Positions 51,648 to 61,554 of a stretch of DNA of 64,000 nt are shown piece after piece (the stretch's first letter is position 1; every line of letters begins with the position of its first letter). Below the pieces are notes generated by a model that saw only the letters and a program-made list of their open reading frames with translations, searched no databases and was not told where the DNA came from. The stretch lies in assembly GCF_030269925.1 (NCBI RefSeq), contig NC_085107.1, positions 12,462,001 to 12,526,000 on the forward strand. The letters are read 5' to 3'. The position numbers were made by a program, and so were the translations under genes. This DNA is from Bombyx mori (lineage: Eukaryota > Arthropoda > Insecta > Lepidoptera > Bombycidae).

Positions 51648-51863
51648 TCATAATACGTGTTTTCCTTTGAATCGATCATAAAATCGATTTAGATATGATC
51701 CAGAGGAGTATATTAAAAAGATAGACATCAAAGAGGTTGATATCAAAAACCCTTTAAAAAAGTCATGTTCGTGGCCAGTTTGCACGCTATACCACAGACA
51801 AAGGATAAACAAGACAAGCCATGCACTAACGTTGACAATCGTAAAGATGCATTGCAAGTGCTA
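51648..51863 (-). CDS. Candidate terminal exon or remnant of a small membrane protein
   Basis: A stretch of about 70 codons open on the minus strand, ending in TGA at 51648, with two hydrophobic segments (AWLVLFILCLWY and FLISTSLMSIFLIY) separated by an acidic, histidine-containing loop and ending in a basic tail (RFYDRFKGKHVL). No in-frame ATG opens it; possible acceptors are CTAG at about 51864 or GTTAG at about 51834. It lies 0.7 kb downstream of the period stop on the same strand, so it may be a chance frame in the period 3' untranslated region, a gene fragment, or the last exon of another gene. Function unknown. Confidence 0.25.
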
Positions 51864-52547
51864 GTCGCATATTATTCGTGGTTCAAAACCGACGCTAGAT
51901 CAAATCGGGATCAGAGGCCTGCAAGCCTCCGAGGGTCGAGAAGAAAAATAATACAGCACTTAATAGCTTGAGTACAAAAAGATATATCAAGTTTTAGGAG
52001 ACCGCTGTAAATAAGCATTTGTGCGCCGCCCTGCGCCCGGGCGTTCTCGTTGATGATGATATTAATTTATCCCTAATGGGAAAGGCAAAGGACTTTAGTC
52101 CATACAGCCAGGTCTTCTTCTTGGTAATAATTGGAGAATTTTGGCAGTTTTAAAGGCGGAAGCCACGTCTTCATTGTTGGGCGTTCGTTGATCAGAGCAT
52201 CAGCTGTTTTTGATTTTATGTTTCATTGCTGGGTTTTTTTTTTGTAAAGTACTTAATGTATTTTTAATGAAACTAACGTTTCATTTAGCTGCACTAATAT
52301 GATGGAGCGTAAATATATAAATATAATATTAACAAAACGCTTTAAAAATATGATATTTTTTTTAAATCATGATCTATTTTTTTCCGTCCTATCATCTAAG
52401 GTGTCATTTGTACTATCGTCTGTCTTCGTTTTCGGAAGCGATTTCCTAACACCCAGTATAATCATTGCAATATATAATAATTGCAAAAAAGTAATGTCGT
52501 AATTCTTTTGTACCTCGACAACACGAAGTGGTAGAAATACTGTTCGA
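51864..52547 (-). other. Downstream flank of period, probable 3' untranslated region with a repeat-like block
   Basis: No coding frame is supported. The part at about 52060-52200 (AAGGACTTTAGTCC and the following GC-richer block) looks like a dispersed repeat, but I could not assign it to a family. No clear polyadenylation signal was identified. Confidence 0.3.
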
Positions 52548-52796
52548 CTAGGACTCGGACTGATTGGCTGTCGGTATCTCTTGTATCTCTTCAGAAGAAG
52601 GAGGTGGGAAGGGAGCGTTCTCTTCATATATCATAACCAATTTGCTGTATTCCCGTTTCCTCTTGGACGAGGTTGTTGTCTCTTCACCGGAACTGCTGGA
52701 ACTGGTGATACCCTCCTCGAGGGTGAGTCGCGCGGCGACACCTTCCAACTGAAGGTCCAGGTACAGCTGACCAAGTTGCTCGTTCACTAGTGACGG
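52548..52796 (-). CDS. per: period terminal exon with stop codon
   Basis: After TATTCCAG the exon runs 82 codons to TAG. It opens with PSLVNEQLGQLYLDL, continues with RLTLEEG, a serine run, KRKRE and VMIYEENAPFPPP, and ends IPTANQSES. The intron before it is 3.08 kb and holds nested transposons; an inverted repeat begins only 41 bases upstream of the acceptor. Confidence 0.82.
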   Translation of the reverse strand, partial: PSLVNEQLGQLYLDLQLEGVAARLTLEEGITSSSSSGEETTTSSKRKREYSKLVMIYEENAPFPPPSSEEIQEIPTANQSES

Positions 52797-55700
52797 CTGG
52801 AATACAGGTTGGTTTACAATTACCCACTAATAGAGTAAGATCCCAGGGCCCCCAGACGTCACCTATTTTCTAACGAACAAAATGTGGCCGATTGCGTAGT
52901 GTTAGTATGTACTAAGAATGCATGCCTACCTGCTAGCGTGCTTAGACGGCTAATATAGGTTTTAAAATAGTTGTCTGGTGGACATATTATTATATAAAAA
53001 TCAGCTTTCAGAATTTACGTGAAGTTATTTTGGGAGCTTTAAAGCGTCTGCAAAGCAATGCGGCCGACGGAAAGTGTCCTCGGAGTATTGGCGACATACT
53101 TTTAAGGACATTGGCCAAAATATACGTAAAAATCAGCTTTCAGAAAATACGTGAAGTAGATCATGATTTTATGTATCCTAAGTAACTGATATTTTTTTTT
53201 TTTATTGCCCTTGTAGGCAGACGAGCATACGGCCCACCTGATGGTGAGTGGTTACCGTCGCCCATGGACTTCAGCAATGCCAGGGGCAGAGCCAAGCCGC
53301 TGCCTACCGCTTAATACTCTCCACAAGCCTCTTTTAAAGAAGGACATATCATAGCGCTCGGGAAACACCGTGGAGGGGAGCTCATTCCATAGCCGGATGG
53401 TACGTGGCAAAAAATACCTCTGGAAACGCCCTGTCGATGACCGCAGTGGCTCCAGGTAGTATGGATGAACTCAACTCCGGTGGCGGGCGGTGCGATGGTA
53501 AAAACGAGATGCCGGTATCATCTCGAACAATTCCTCAGAGCACTCCCCATGGAACATTCGGTACAAAATACAAAGGAAACCGAAGTCCCTCCGCAGACCC
53601 AAAGGTTCCAAACGATCCGCGAGAATGGGATTATCGACGATTCGAACGGCCCTCCTCTGTATGGAGTCAAATGGAAGAAGCTGGTATTTGGGAGCCCCGG
53701 CCCAGAGATGGGAGCAGTACTCCACGCGAGGCCGGAATTGTGCTTTATAAAGCAAAAGCCTTTGTCCAGGCGTGAAGTACCCCTTCGCTCTGTTGAGGAC
53801 TCCCAGCATTTTGGACGCCAACTTGGCTTTGCCTTCCAAATGACTCCGAAATTGGACATCACTCGAAATGTCGACCCCAAGTATCCCGATACTCGCGGAA
53901 GGTTGCAGGGATACTCCTTGGAATTGCGGCGCCATGACAAAGGGGTCCTTCTTCGCAGTGAACGCGCAAACTTGTGTCTTCAACGGGTTGAATTTAACTA
54001 AGTTCGATTCACCCCACTCGGAGACTCGCCCCAGAGAGTTCTCCACTTCAGACACAAGTTTTGATCGTCTCTCTTGCACCACGCTCCGAGAAAGACTCTG
54101 ATGGCCGATATATCGCGCATCCCCCGTGCCGTCATCCGCATAGCAATGCATGCCATCAATAGACAGCATGTCATTGATATACAGGATGAAAAGCGTGGTG
54201 GAGAGCACCGAACCTTGTGGAACGCCAGCTTAATGGTCATGGTATCAGAACAATCACTGTCTAGAACGACCGTGATGCTCCGCCCATCCAGAAAGCTAGC
54301 GATCCTCTTGCAGAGACCCTCGTGGATTCCGTAAGATGGTAGCTTCGACAAAAGCGCCCTATGCCAGACCCTGTCGAAGGCCTTCGTGATATCAAGGCTC
54401 ACAGCAAGAGCCTCGCCCTTGCTCTCCAAGGCTTCAGCTCACCTGTGAGTAAGGTATACAAGAAGATCGCTAGCTGAACGACCGTGACGGAAACCGTACT
54501 GTCGGTCACTGATCAGCTGGCGATCTTCAAGATACTTCAGTAGTTGTGTGTTTATTATTCGCTCCATCACCTTGGAAAGCAAGGAAGTTATCGCGATAGG
54601 CCTATAGCTCGATGGGTCCGACCGGTCACCCTTCTTGGGGATAGGGTGGACGTGGGCGGTCTTCCATGAAGACGGAACCCTGTTTGTGCAATAAGAGAGG
54701 CGATACAAACGCGTTAGCGCAGGCGTCAGCTCAGGGGCGCACTTTTTCAGAACCACTGCGGGGATGCCGTCTGGCCCACTCGACTTATGGACGTCCAGGA
54801 GTCGGAGCTCCCGCCTGACTGCACACTGTGTGAAGCAGATTTCCGGCAGGGAGCTATCACACCGGGGGATGTTCGATGGCGTGGCACCCCTGTCGTCCAC
54901 AGTCGAGTTTGAGGCGAAGAGTTTGACCAGAAGGTCAGCCTTCTCTTTCGCACTGTGGGCCAGAGTGTCATCGGATTTGCGCAGTGGTGGGAGACTAGAC
55001 CTGCAAAAGTTTCCTTCTGCAGCTTTGGCGAGCGACCAAAAAGTACGGCTCTCAGAGGGATAACTCTTTAGTCGCTCGCCAACTCTAGCAACGTGCTCCG
55101 ACTTCGCTTTGGCAATTACCTTCTTGTAGGACCTGGAGGCGGCGTTATATTTCCGCCTTTCCTCTGAGATGTTAGGATCCCGACGCCTCCTGGCATCATC
55201 CCATGCCACGTATGCGGACCGCTTGAGGTGTGCAGCATCCCTGCTGGCATTGTTATACCAGGGTCTGCTGCGACCCCCAACGGGCACTTCAGAAGAGGGA
55301 ATAAACAATTCCATCCCCTGGAGCACCACGTCTTTAAGACGGTCCGCACAGACCGTCAGGATCAACTGAGGAAAAGTAGAACCGCCCCCATGGGTAGGAT
55401 GCGTAAAATTCACGCAATCCATCCCAATCTGCTGACATATACCGCCAAACTCTTCGATATCCGGTCGTCATTCGACGACCAGGACGAGAGAGTGGTACGG
55501 CAGCACGGATAAGGCAGTGATCAGACGATCCAAGCGAAGCGCCGACCACCACACTGTATCCGGCCGGATTCGTGGTCAGCAGAAGGTCCAACAGAGAAGG
55601 CTCGTGCCCCTCGATATATACGATATATACCTGAAAATTGGCCGTCTAAGCAAGGTAGCAGGTAGGCATGTATTCTTAGTACATACTAACACTACGCAAT

Positions 55701-57487
55701 CGGCCATATTTCGTTCGTCAGAAAATACGTGACGTCTGGGGGCCCTGGGATCTTGGACTATAAGGTATCCATGGTTAGACCTGGACATCGAATGTACTTA
55801 ATGTTCTTAATATTTTATTAAGTTTCAAACAATGGACCAGTTAGATTACGTAGCTTTCAAGTAATTAAACTAACCTGCTCAAGGTTACTAATCTTCTGCT
55901 TGTCAGATGAAAGTACTTCCTCCATTGTTTTTGTCCTTATCTGGTAATTGTAGACGAGCTCTGACGTCAGGCATACCTTGAAAATGCAACACACAATAAA
56001 ACTAGATGAAAACCTAATAGCGTGAAATATGCAATGTGTTTTGATTCTTATTACTCTAGAGTTTACTGTTCATTTTACGTCACAGTAGCTATTGACCAAA
56101 ACAAACACGAGCAGGAACAATACTGAACTGGTAAGACATTTTCCTATTTATAGATACTTAATAGCATTTTTCTATAGTATTTTTTATAGAATTGAAATTG
56201 TGCCACGCATGTGTATGTGTACATATTTCGAGTTTTTCCACACAAAATACTTTAAGATCAAACCATGTTGGACCCGAGATTCGATCTGCATTTAAACCTA
56301 AAATAACTAAATAAGTCTTGTGAATCAAATTAACATAGGTCACTTTTTTCACGGTGTGCAAAACAAAACGTTAATTCGTTGCACTTTGTGAACAAAATAT
56401 GTTATGTTGTTACAATTTACTTATTACGTTTTGGACTGCAAACGAAACTAGTTTTCGTTATTACCTGCTCCATCCATGGTGGTTCAATGTTTCGTCTGGG
56501 TACCTTCGCTGGAATATGGTGATCGGAAAAAGTTTGGCGGACCTCCGTTGAACCAGGCATCGCCATCCCATCGTCGCCACGATAGTTTTTATCCCAAAAC
56601 TACAAAAGTAAACAATGTTTTTGAATTAATATTTGACTTTTTGGCGGGAACGCGAGAATTGAAATTGTGTGATTTATTTATTTTGGCTATTTAGTGTTTC
56701 TTCGGGTTTAAGTGTGTAATAACGGTGGTTTATTAACTGTTTAGGATTTGTGAAAGTGCACAAATGTGGGAAAATGAAACAAAGCCGCTGAACGTAACTT
56801 CTCGGGATCCTCCAAAAAGTCCACTGAAAAAGTCTCAGTAAATGACCACCATTTTACTGAAATATCATCACATCTCATTTCATTTAATTTCATGACAATT
56901 AATTAAGTGTCCTTCGTTTTTTATTATTCATAAACTGTAAATAATTAAAACGGCGAATGATAAAAATCTTATTACTTGACACTGGCTAATACACAAACCG
57001 AGCCGAAGCCAAAAACTAAAGAAGCAGAAGAATTAATATTGGACCTATTTGAAATTCTAGAAAATGATTTATCTTCTGATATGCACAGCACTATTATGTC
57101 ATAGGCAGCCTGGCTCTCCCCACAGCTGGACTTAGGGCCTCTTCTACAGTCGGCCACTGCCACGCGCTGATTGAATCAGTCCGTCTGACCTGCCATAATC
57201 AACGGTTAAATAATCATTTTTTTTTAACTCGCCACTAAACTCTGTGGAACAAAATTTAAACCAGTTAGAATTTGAATAATGTTTACTTTGACGTGATTTC
57301 TTGTGTCCCTTTTCTTGCTTTCGCCACTCTCTTCCGCGCTGCCAGATTCCGTCTTGAAAAACGACGAGTAAAACGAGGAATAGCTAGATTCTCCGTCAGT
57401 TTTGTCTACAATCTCCTCGGTGTTACCCAACCTGCTCGTTTTCTTAATGTCTTTAGATGGCGTTGTGGCATGCCCTGCTTCTGTTCT
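52548..57487 (-). CDS. per: PERIOD circadian clock protein, C-terminal 228 residues in four exons (gene continues beyond the window)
   Basis: Exons 57487-57287, 56599-56465, 55976-55875 and 52796-52548 all join in phase 0 through GT-AG introns into 67 + 45 + 34 + 82 residues and a TAG stop. PERIOD is the negative arm of the circadian feedback loop: it enters the nucleus and represses CLOCK-CYCLE transcription, in moths together with TIMELESS and CRY2. Visible features are the serine/tyrosine motif SYSSFYSSFF with following acidic stretch (local residues 35-53), EPPWMEQ before a helical segment, QPSLVNEQLGQLYLDL, a serine run followed by basic KRKRE, and MIYEENAPFPPP near the end. I recognise this block as the conserved C-terminal region of insect PER. 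The PAS domains and phosphodegron lie upstream, outside the window. The identification is from memory of the family, not from an alignment. Confidence 0.82.
52837..52954 (+). repeat. Left arm of a 118-bp inverted repeat
   Basis: Begins AAGATCCCAGGGCCC and matches the reverse complement of 55637-55754 with about 8 differences (about 93 percent identity). The arms flank a 2.9-kb stretch, so they could be the terminal repeats of a DNA transposon in which a LINE later landed. The outer end contains CAGGGCCC, reminiscent of hAT ends, but no 8-bp target duplication is visible. Confidence 0.75.
52955..53190. other. Internal sequence of the inverted-repeat element
   Basis: Non-coding DNA between the left arm and the LINE insertion. 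It contains a direct repeat of about 27 bases (AAAAATCAGCTTTCAG... at about 52998 and 53130). It is probably the remaining interior of a non-autonomous DNA transposon; no transposase is visible. Confidence 0.4.
53330..54429 (-). pseudogene. LINE reverse-transcriptase palm and C-terminal region, frameshifted
   Basis: The frame 54429-53998 continues with AVSLDITKAFDRVWH (catalytic aspartate region). Near 54208 the frame must shift to read AGVPQGSVLS, and then CYADDGTG, which holds the catalytic YADD. The next frame runs to 53471 with GVDISSDVQFRSHL and the CSHLWAG region. One stop codon upstream and at least one frameshift make this copy inactive, though all core motifs are still recognisable. 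Confidence 0.72.
54439..55591 (-). pseudogene. LINE endonuclease end, linker and first half of reverse transcriptase
   Basis: Frames at 55591-55334 and 55422-54439 together cover the end of the endonuclease (GSSDHCLIRAA), the linker and the fingers of the reverse transcriptase: KSSGPDGIPAVVLKKC, HPIPKKGDRSDPSSYRPIAI and DRQYGFRHGRSASDLL. A frameshift joins the first two frames near 55.4 kb, and an in-frame TGA after VYLTHR interrupts the polymerase at 54439. Confidence 0.72.
55637..55754 (-). repeat. Right arm of the 118-bp inverted repeat
   Basis: Reverse-complement partner of 52837-52954, ending GGGCCCTGGGATCTT. It lies 120 bases from the period exon at 55976-55875, inside the intron. Confidence 0.75.
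55875..55976 (-). CDS. per: period exon with conserved helical segment
   Basis: A 102-base exon (34 codons) runs from after TTTTCAAG to a GTTAGT donor. It encodes VCLTSELVYNYQI...MEEVLSSDKQKISNLEQ, a predicted amphipathic helix. Phase is 0 on both sides. The acceptor tract is T-rich but short. Confidence 0.78.
56465..56599 (-). CDS. per: period exon ending in EPPWMEQ
   Basis: A 135-base exon (45 codons) lies after a CTTTTGTAG acceptor, with donor GTAATA after codon CAG. It encodes a low-complexity linker, then RRNIEPPWMEQ, the start of the conserved C-terminal PER block. Both ends are phase 0 and fit the neighbours. Confidence 0.76.
56600..57286. other. Period intron between the SYSSFYSSFF and EPPWMEQ exons
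   Basis: Mostly AT-rich. On the plus strand a short frame near 56998-57100 (EPKPKTKEAEELILDLFEIL) looks coding-like but has no start or partner exon; I treat it as chance or a transposon scrap. Confidence 0.35.
57287..57487 (-). CDS. per: period exon carrying the SYSSFYSSFF motif
   Basis: A 201-base exon (67 codons) lies after a CCATAG acceptor, with donor GTAAAC. It is lysine- and threonine-rich, then reads DKTDGESSYSSFYSSFF followed by an acidic serine-containing tail, a likely kinase-substrate region such as CK1/CK2 use in PER proteins. The preceding exon is not visible up to the right edge, so the upstream intron exceeds 6.5 kb. Confidence 0.78.
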
Positions 57488-58565
57488 CTATGGAGTAATA
57501 GACAATTTGATCATTCCAATAATGCAGGGGTAGCATGCAGAGCTAGAGATTTCGTGTAAAGTGAAAACTATCTGATATGTTACGCAATTAAAACTTTAGT
57601 TTTCACATTTGTTGTATTTAACATTGCGCAGAAAAATTTAAAAAGTTCCTAATATAATCAGTTTTGATTTGCCGTTGCCGCATTGACGACGCTTTGTCTG
57701 TTGATCTTACCCATTATAGAAGGTAATTTCAATTATTTTTTCGGAAAAACATACACATTTTTTTCAACCATTTATGTTAATGGTCAATAACACTATAAGT
57801 AATAATTATGTTAAAATCGCAACTGGTTCCATTTTGAATATACCATAATTATTATTATTAAGTAGGTATCAGCGGAATGGAATATTTGAAATGTATTCCA
57901 CTGATAGCTACTTTTAATAAATGTATATTTTTTATTTGATTGGTTTTGTTAATGTTAATTATATTTCAATGATACTATGTACACATATGGACTTATTGTT
58001 GTCTGAAATAAAATAAATCATTCATTCATTCATTATTAGGATTGAAAATTTTAGGTTACAACAATGAATTCACTGTTGGCGACTTTTTGAAGTTATACTT
58101 CTTTAGGCGCGTTATGAAAAATTGATGAGAGTGAAATTTTACGATGCGCGCGCACCGAGACACAAAATTAACAGAATGAAGTTGCCCACTAAATCGTTCA
58201 TTACAATACGACCGACGTAGCTTGGCGAGTCTGAATATAGCCGCAGGTGAACTTTCGCGTATTTACACTCGTAAAAAAAGTGTTATTAGCATTCATTTTT
58301 AGTAATATAAATGACAAAATTATTATTTAATGTAATTCATACTAAATATTATTAAATTTATGTGCCTTTGGAAAACATACAGCATTGTATTATGAAGAAG
58401 CCGTGTGTACTTAGCTTAAATTCCTTGTCTATGTCCAACCATAGACAGTCAATTTAGTTCCATCTTTAACCGCCAGATGCTACCAGCAAGTATAAAGGAA
58501 ACGCAGCCATATTTAATATTCATAGCGTTGTGTACTTTCGTAGTGTGAAGTCGCAAATCCACAAA
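57488..58565. other. Period intron DNA without a recognised gene
   Basis: AT-rich. It holds one imperfect hairpin (57858-57911), a CATTCATTCATT microsatellite near 58020 and a GC-richer block at about 58070-58270 that looks like a dispersed repeat of unknown family. No further period exon was found. Confidence 0.4.
57858..57911. repeat. Imperfect hairpin in a period intron
   Basis: AGTAGGTATCAGCGGAATG pairs with the reverse complement of TATTCCACTGATAGCTACT, about 17 of 19 positions, with a loop of about 12 bases. Confidence 0.5.
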
Positions 58566-59004
58566 TATGGGGGTTGATTGCTTCCCGCTTCCGTAGGTTT
58601 AACCCGCGATTCCCTACAAGTGACGCCTGGGTGGTGCAAAACGGGAGCCGAATACATAATCGGTGGTAGGACTTGTCCGACAGGCTGGCGACCACCCTCC
58701 AACTAGAGTCCACCGCCAAATAGCCTAGCTGTGTTCCGGCGTGTGGGTTGGAGAGCCAGTTTTATTCCTTCTCATTCCTCTTCTTTGTTGGGGGTGAATC
58801 TTGGCGATACCTGGAACATGCGGAGCAGACGTGCGTGTGAGCTCGCGGGACGTGATTGTTTGACGGGGGTATAGGGAGACCCAGTGAAACGGTGTTCGCC
58901 GCCGCCCGCCGGTCAGTTGAGGACCTGAACCCGGGTGTCACTACTAAACTCCGCCCCGGGAAGCTGTCCCGCCAACCGGTGTAAAATCCTGTCGTGCGGT
59001 CGTT

Positions 59005-60897
59005 GTGCCGGAGTCGGAGACCGGAGTGGATCCCGGCGATCGGACGCAGGGTGGACTGGGGGCCCTTCCATGCCCTGTGTCAGTCTCTCACGCAATCCGT
59101 GGTCGAGCACGTACTGTTTTCCGCGCTTTATTCAGGTATTGTCATGATTTCGTCTCGAACTTCCTACAACATCCAATCCCACTCTCCAAAAAAAAAAAAA
59201 TTATGACAGCAAAAAAAAGGAAAAGGGGTTTGTCGGCGATGCCCCATTACACATTTAATGTGGATTTCAGCAATGTAAGGGGCCTACATAGCAACCTCGA
59301 CGCTGTACACCACTATCTTGAGACGGCGCAGCCTGCCCTCCTTTTTCTAACGGAGACGCAGATATCTGCTCCGGATGATACTTCGTACCTTGAATACCCC
59401 GGCTACGTATTGGAGCACAACTTCCTGCGTAAAGCCGGGGTGTGTGTATTCGTCCGGGCTGATGTCTGTTGTCGCCGTCTACGAGGCCTCGAACAACGGG
59501 ACCTGTCCCTCTTGTGGCTGCGCGTAGATCACGGGAGTTGTACCCGAGTCTACGCGTGCCTGTACAGGTCCCACAGCAGTGATGCAGGTTCAGCTCTGAT
59601 AGAGCATGTGCAAGAGGGGACTAACCGCGTGATTGAGCAGTACCCATCTGCGGAGGTGGTGGTTCTTGGAGATTTTAACGCTCACCACCAAGAGTGGTTG
59701 GGGTGCAGAACCACTAACCTCCCGGGTCGGGCTGTCTACGATTTCGCCCTGGCCTACGGCCTCTCCCAGCTGGTGACACAGCCCACCCGTGTCCCAGATA
59801 TTGAGGGGCACAAGCCTTCTCTGTTGGACCTTCTGCTGACCACCGATCCAGCCGGATACAGTGTGGTGGTCGACGCTCCGCTTGGATCGTCTGATCACTG
59901 CCTTATCCGTGCTGCCACACCACTCTCTCGTCCTAGTCGTCGAACGACGACCAGGTATCGAAGAGTTTGGCAGTATTTGTCAGCAGATTGGGATGGATTG
60001 CGTGAATTTTACGCATCCTACCCATGGGGGCGGTTCTGCTTTTCCTCTGCTGATCCTGACGTCTGTGCGGACCGTTTTAAAGACGTGGTGCTCCAGGGGA
60101 TGGAATTGTTTATCCCCTCCTCTGAAGTGCCCGTTGGGGGTCGCAGCAGACCCTGGTATAACAATGCCAGCAGGGATGCTGCACACCTCAAGCGGTCCGC
60201 ATACGTGGCATGGGATAATGTCAGGAAACGTCAAGATCCTAACATCTCAGAGGAAAGGCGGAAATATAACGCCGCTTCCAGGTCCTACAAGAAGGTTATT
60301 GCCACGGCGATATCGGAGCACGTTGCTAGAATTGGCGAGCGACTGAAGAGCTATCCCTCTGGGAGCCATGCTTTTTGGTCGCTCGCCAAAGCTGCAGAAG
60401 GAAACTTTTGCAGGTCTAGTCTCCCACCACTACGCAAGTCCGATGACAGTTTGGCCCATAGTGCGAAAGAGAAGGCTGACCTTCTGATCAAACTCTTCGC
60501 CTTGAACTCGACTGTGGACGACGGGGGTGTCACACCACCGAACATCCCCCGATGTGATAGCTCCCTGCCGGATATCTGCTTCACACAGTGTGCAGTCAGG
60601 CGGGAGCTCCGACTCCTGGACGTCCATAAGTCGAGTGGGTCGGACGGCATCCCTGCCGTTAAAGACACAAGTTTGCGCGTTGACTGCGAAGAAGGACCCC
60701 TTTGTCATGGCGCCGCAATTCCAAGGAGTATCCCTGCAACCTTCCGAGATTATTGGGATACTTGGGGTCGACATTTCGAGCGATGTCCAGTTTCGGAGTC
60801 ATCTGGAAGACAAAGCCAAGTTGGCGTCCAAAATGCTGGGAATCCTCAACAGAGCGAAGGGGTACTTCACGCCTGGACAAAGGCTTTTGCTTTATAA
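59005..60897 (+). pseudogene. LINE endonuclease fused by deletion to out-of-frame C-terminal sequence
   Basis: The frame is open for 630 codons. Residues from about 80 on are an apurinic-type endonuclease: FSNVRGLHSN, FLTETQ, VVLGDFNAHHQEW and GSSDHCLI carry the catalytic N, E, D, N and SDH residues. The true start may be the ATG at about 59203, just before HYTFNVDF. Next come the linker and the first reverse-transcriptase residues (KSSGSDGIPAV). At about 60660 the frame enters sequence from far downstream in the wrong frame and soon ends. Palm motifs are absent, so it is not a working polymerase; the endonuclease part could still be made. Confidence 0.75.
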
Positions 60898-61390
60898 AGC
60901 ACAATTCCGGCCTCGCGTGGAGTACTGCTCCCATCTCTGGGCCGGGGCTCCCAAATACCAGCTTCTTCCATTTGACTCCATACAGAGGAGGGCCGTTCCA
61001 ATCGTCGATAATCCCATTCTCACGGATCGTTTGGAACCTCTGGGTCTGCGGAGGGACTTCGGTTCCCTCTGTATTTTGTACCGTATGTTCCATGGGGAGT
61101 GCTCTGAGGAATTGTTCGAGATGATACCGGCATCTCGTTTTTACCATCGCACCGCCCGCCACCGAAGTAGAGTTCATCCATATTACCTGGAGCCACTGCG
61201 GTCATCCACAGTGCGTTTCCAGAGGTCTTTTTTGCCACGTACCATCCGGCTATGGAATGAGCTCCCCTCCACGGTGTTTCCCGAGCGCTATGACATGTCC
61301 TTCTTCAAACGAGGCTTGTGGAGAGTATTAAACGGTAGGCAGCGGCTTGGCTCTGCCCCTGGCATTGCTGAAGTCCATGGGCGACGGTAA
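60661..61390 (+). pseudogene. LINE reverse-transcriptase C-terminal region
   Basis: After the deletion the correct C-terminal frame continues: KTQVCALTAKKDP, GVDISSDVQFRSHL, KAKLASKMLG, LYKAQFRPRVEYCSHLWAG, RLWNELPSTVFPERY and the end ...GIAEVHGRR. This is the conserved thumb and C-terminal part of jockey/CR1-type polymerases, with no stop up to 61390. It belongs to the same copy as the endonuclease frame but in a different phase. Confidence 0.72.
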
Positions 61391-61554
61391 CCACTCACCA
61401 TCAGGTGGGCCGTATGCTCGTCTGCCTACAAGGGCAATAAAAAAAAAAATTATTCGACTTGTTATTAATTGCAAAAAATATTTATTTTGTTTTTGTATGA
61501 GTATTATTTTGCAATCACTACGAGCGTTATTTACCAATCCTATCATCGGACGCC

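Larger units (their letters stand above)
53191..55617 (-). mobile_element. Jockey/CR1-type LINE, 5'-truncated copy inside the last intron of period
   Basis: The poly-T at 53188-53200 marks the 3' end. The copy ends at 55617 inside the endonuclease domain, the usual result of incomplete reverse transcription. It keeps the reverse-transcriptase core that is missing from the plus-strand copy at 58.6 kb. It has the same sense as period and sits between two 118-bp inverted repeats. Possible short target duplications (GATAT-type) flank it. Confidence 0.78.
58566..61450 (+). mobile_element. Jockey/CR1-type non-LTR retrotransposon, 5' end present, internally deleted
   Basis: A GC-rich 5' leader of about 440 bases is followed by an open frame and a 3' end reading CAATAAAAAAA. 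The copy has an intact endonuclease and an intact C-terminal part, but most of the reverse transcriptase is missing (junction at about 60660), so it cannot move by itself. It lies in a period intron, antisense to that gene. The same family occurs on the minus strand at 53.2-55.6 kb and as tails at 3465 and 29393. The clade is inferred from protein motifs only. Confidence 0.75.

Noticed and set aside
53404..54001. Long plus-strand frames over 53.4-55.4 kb, and minus-strand frames over 59.6-61.2 kb
   Set aside because: Antisense shadows of the GC-rich LINE coding regions, whose sense strand has the enzyme motifs.
56972..57163. 63-codon minus-strand frame between two period exons, considered as a further period exon
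   Set aside because: It has a stop and no phase-compatible splice sites, and the flanking exons already join in phase without it.
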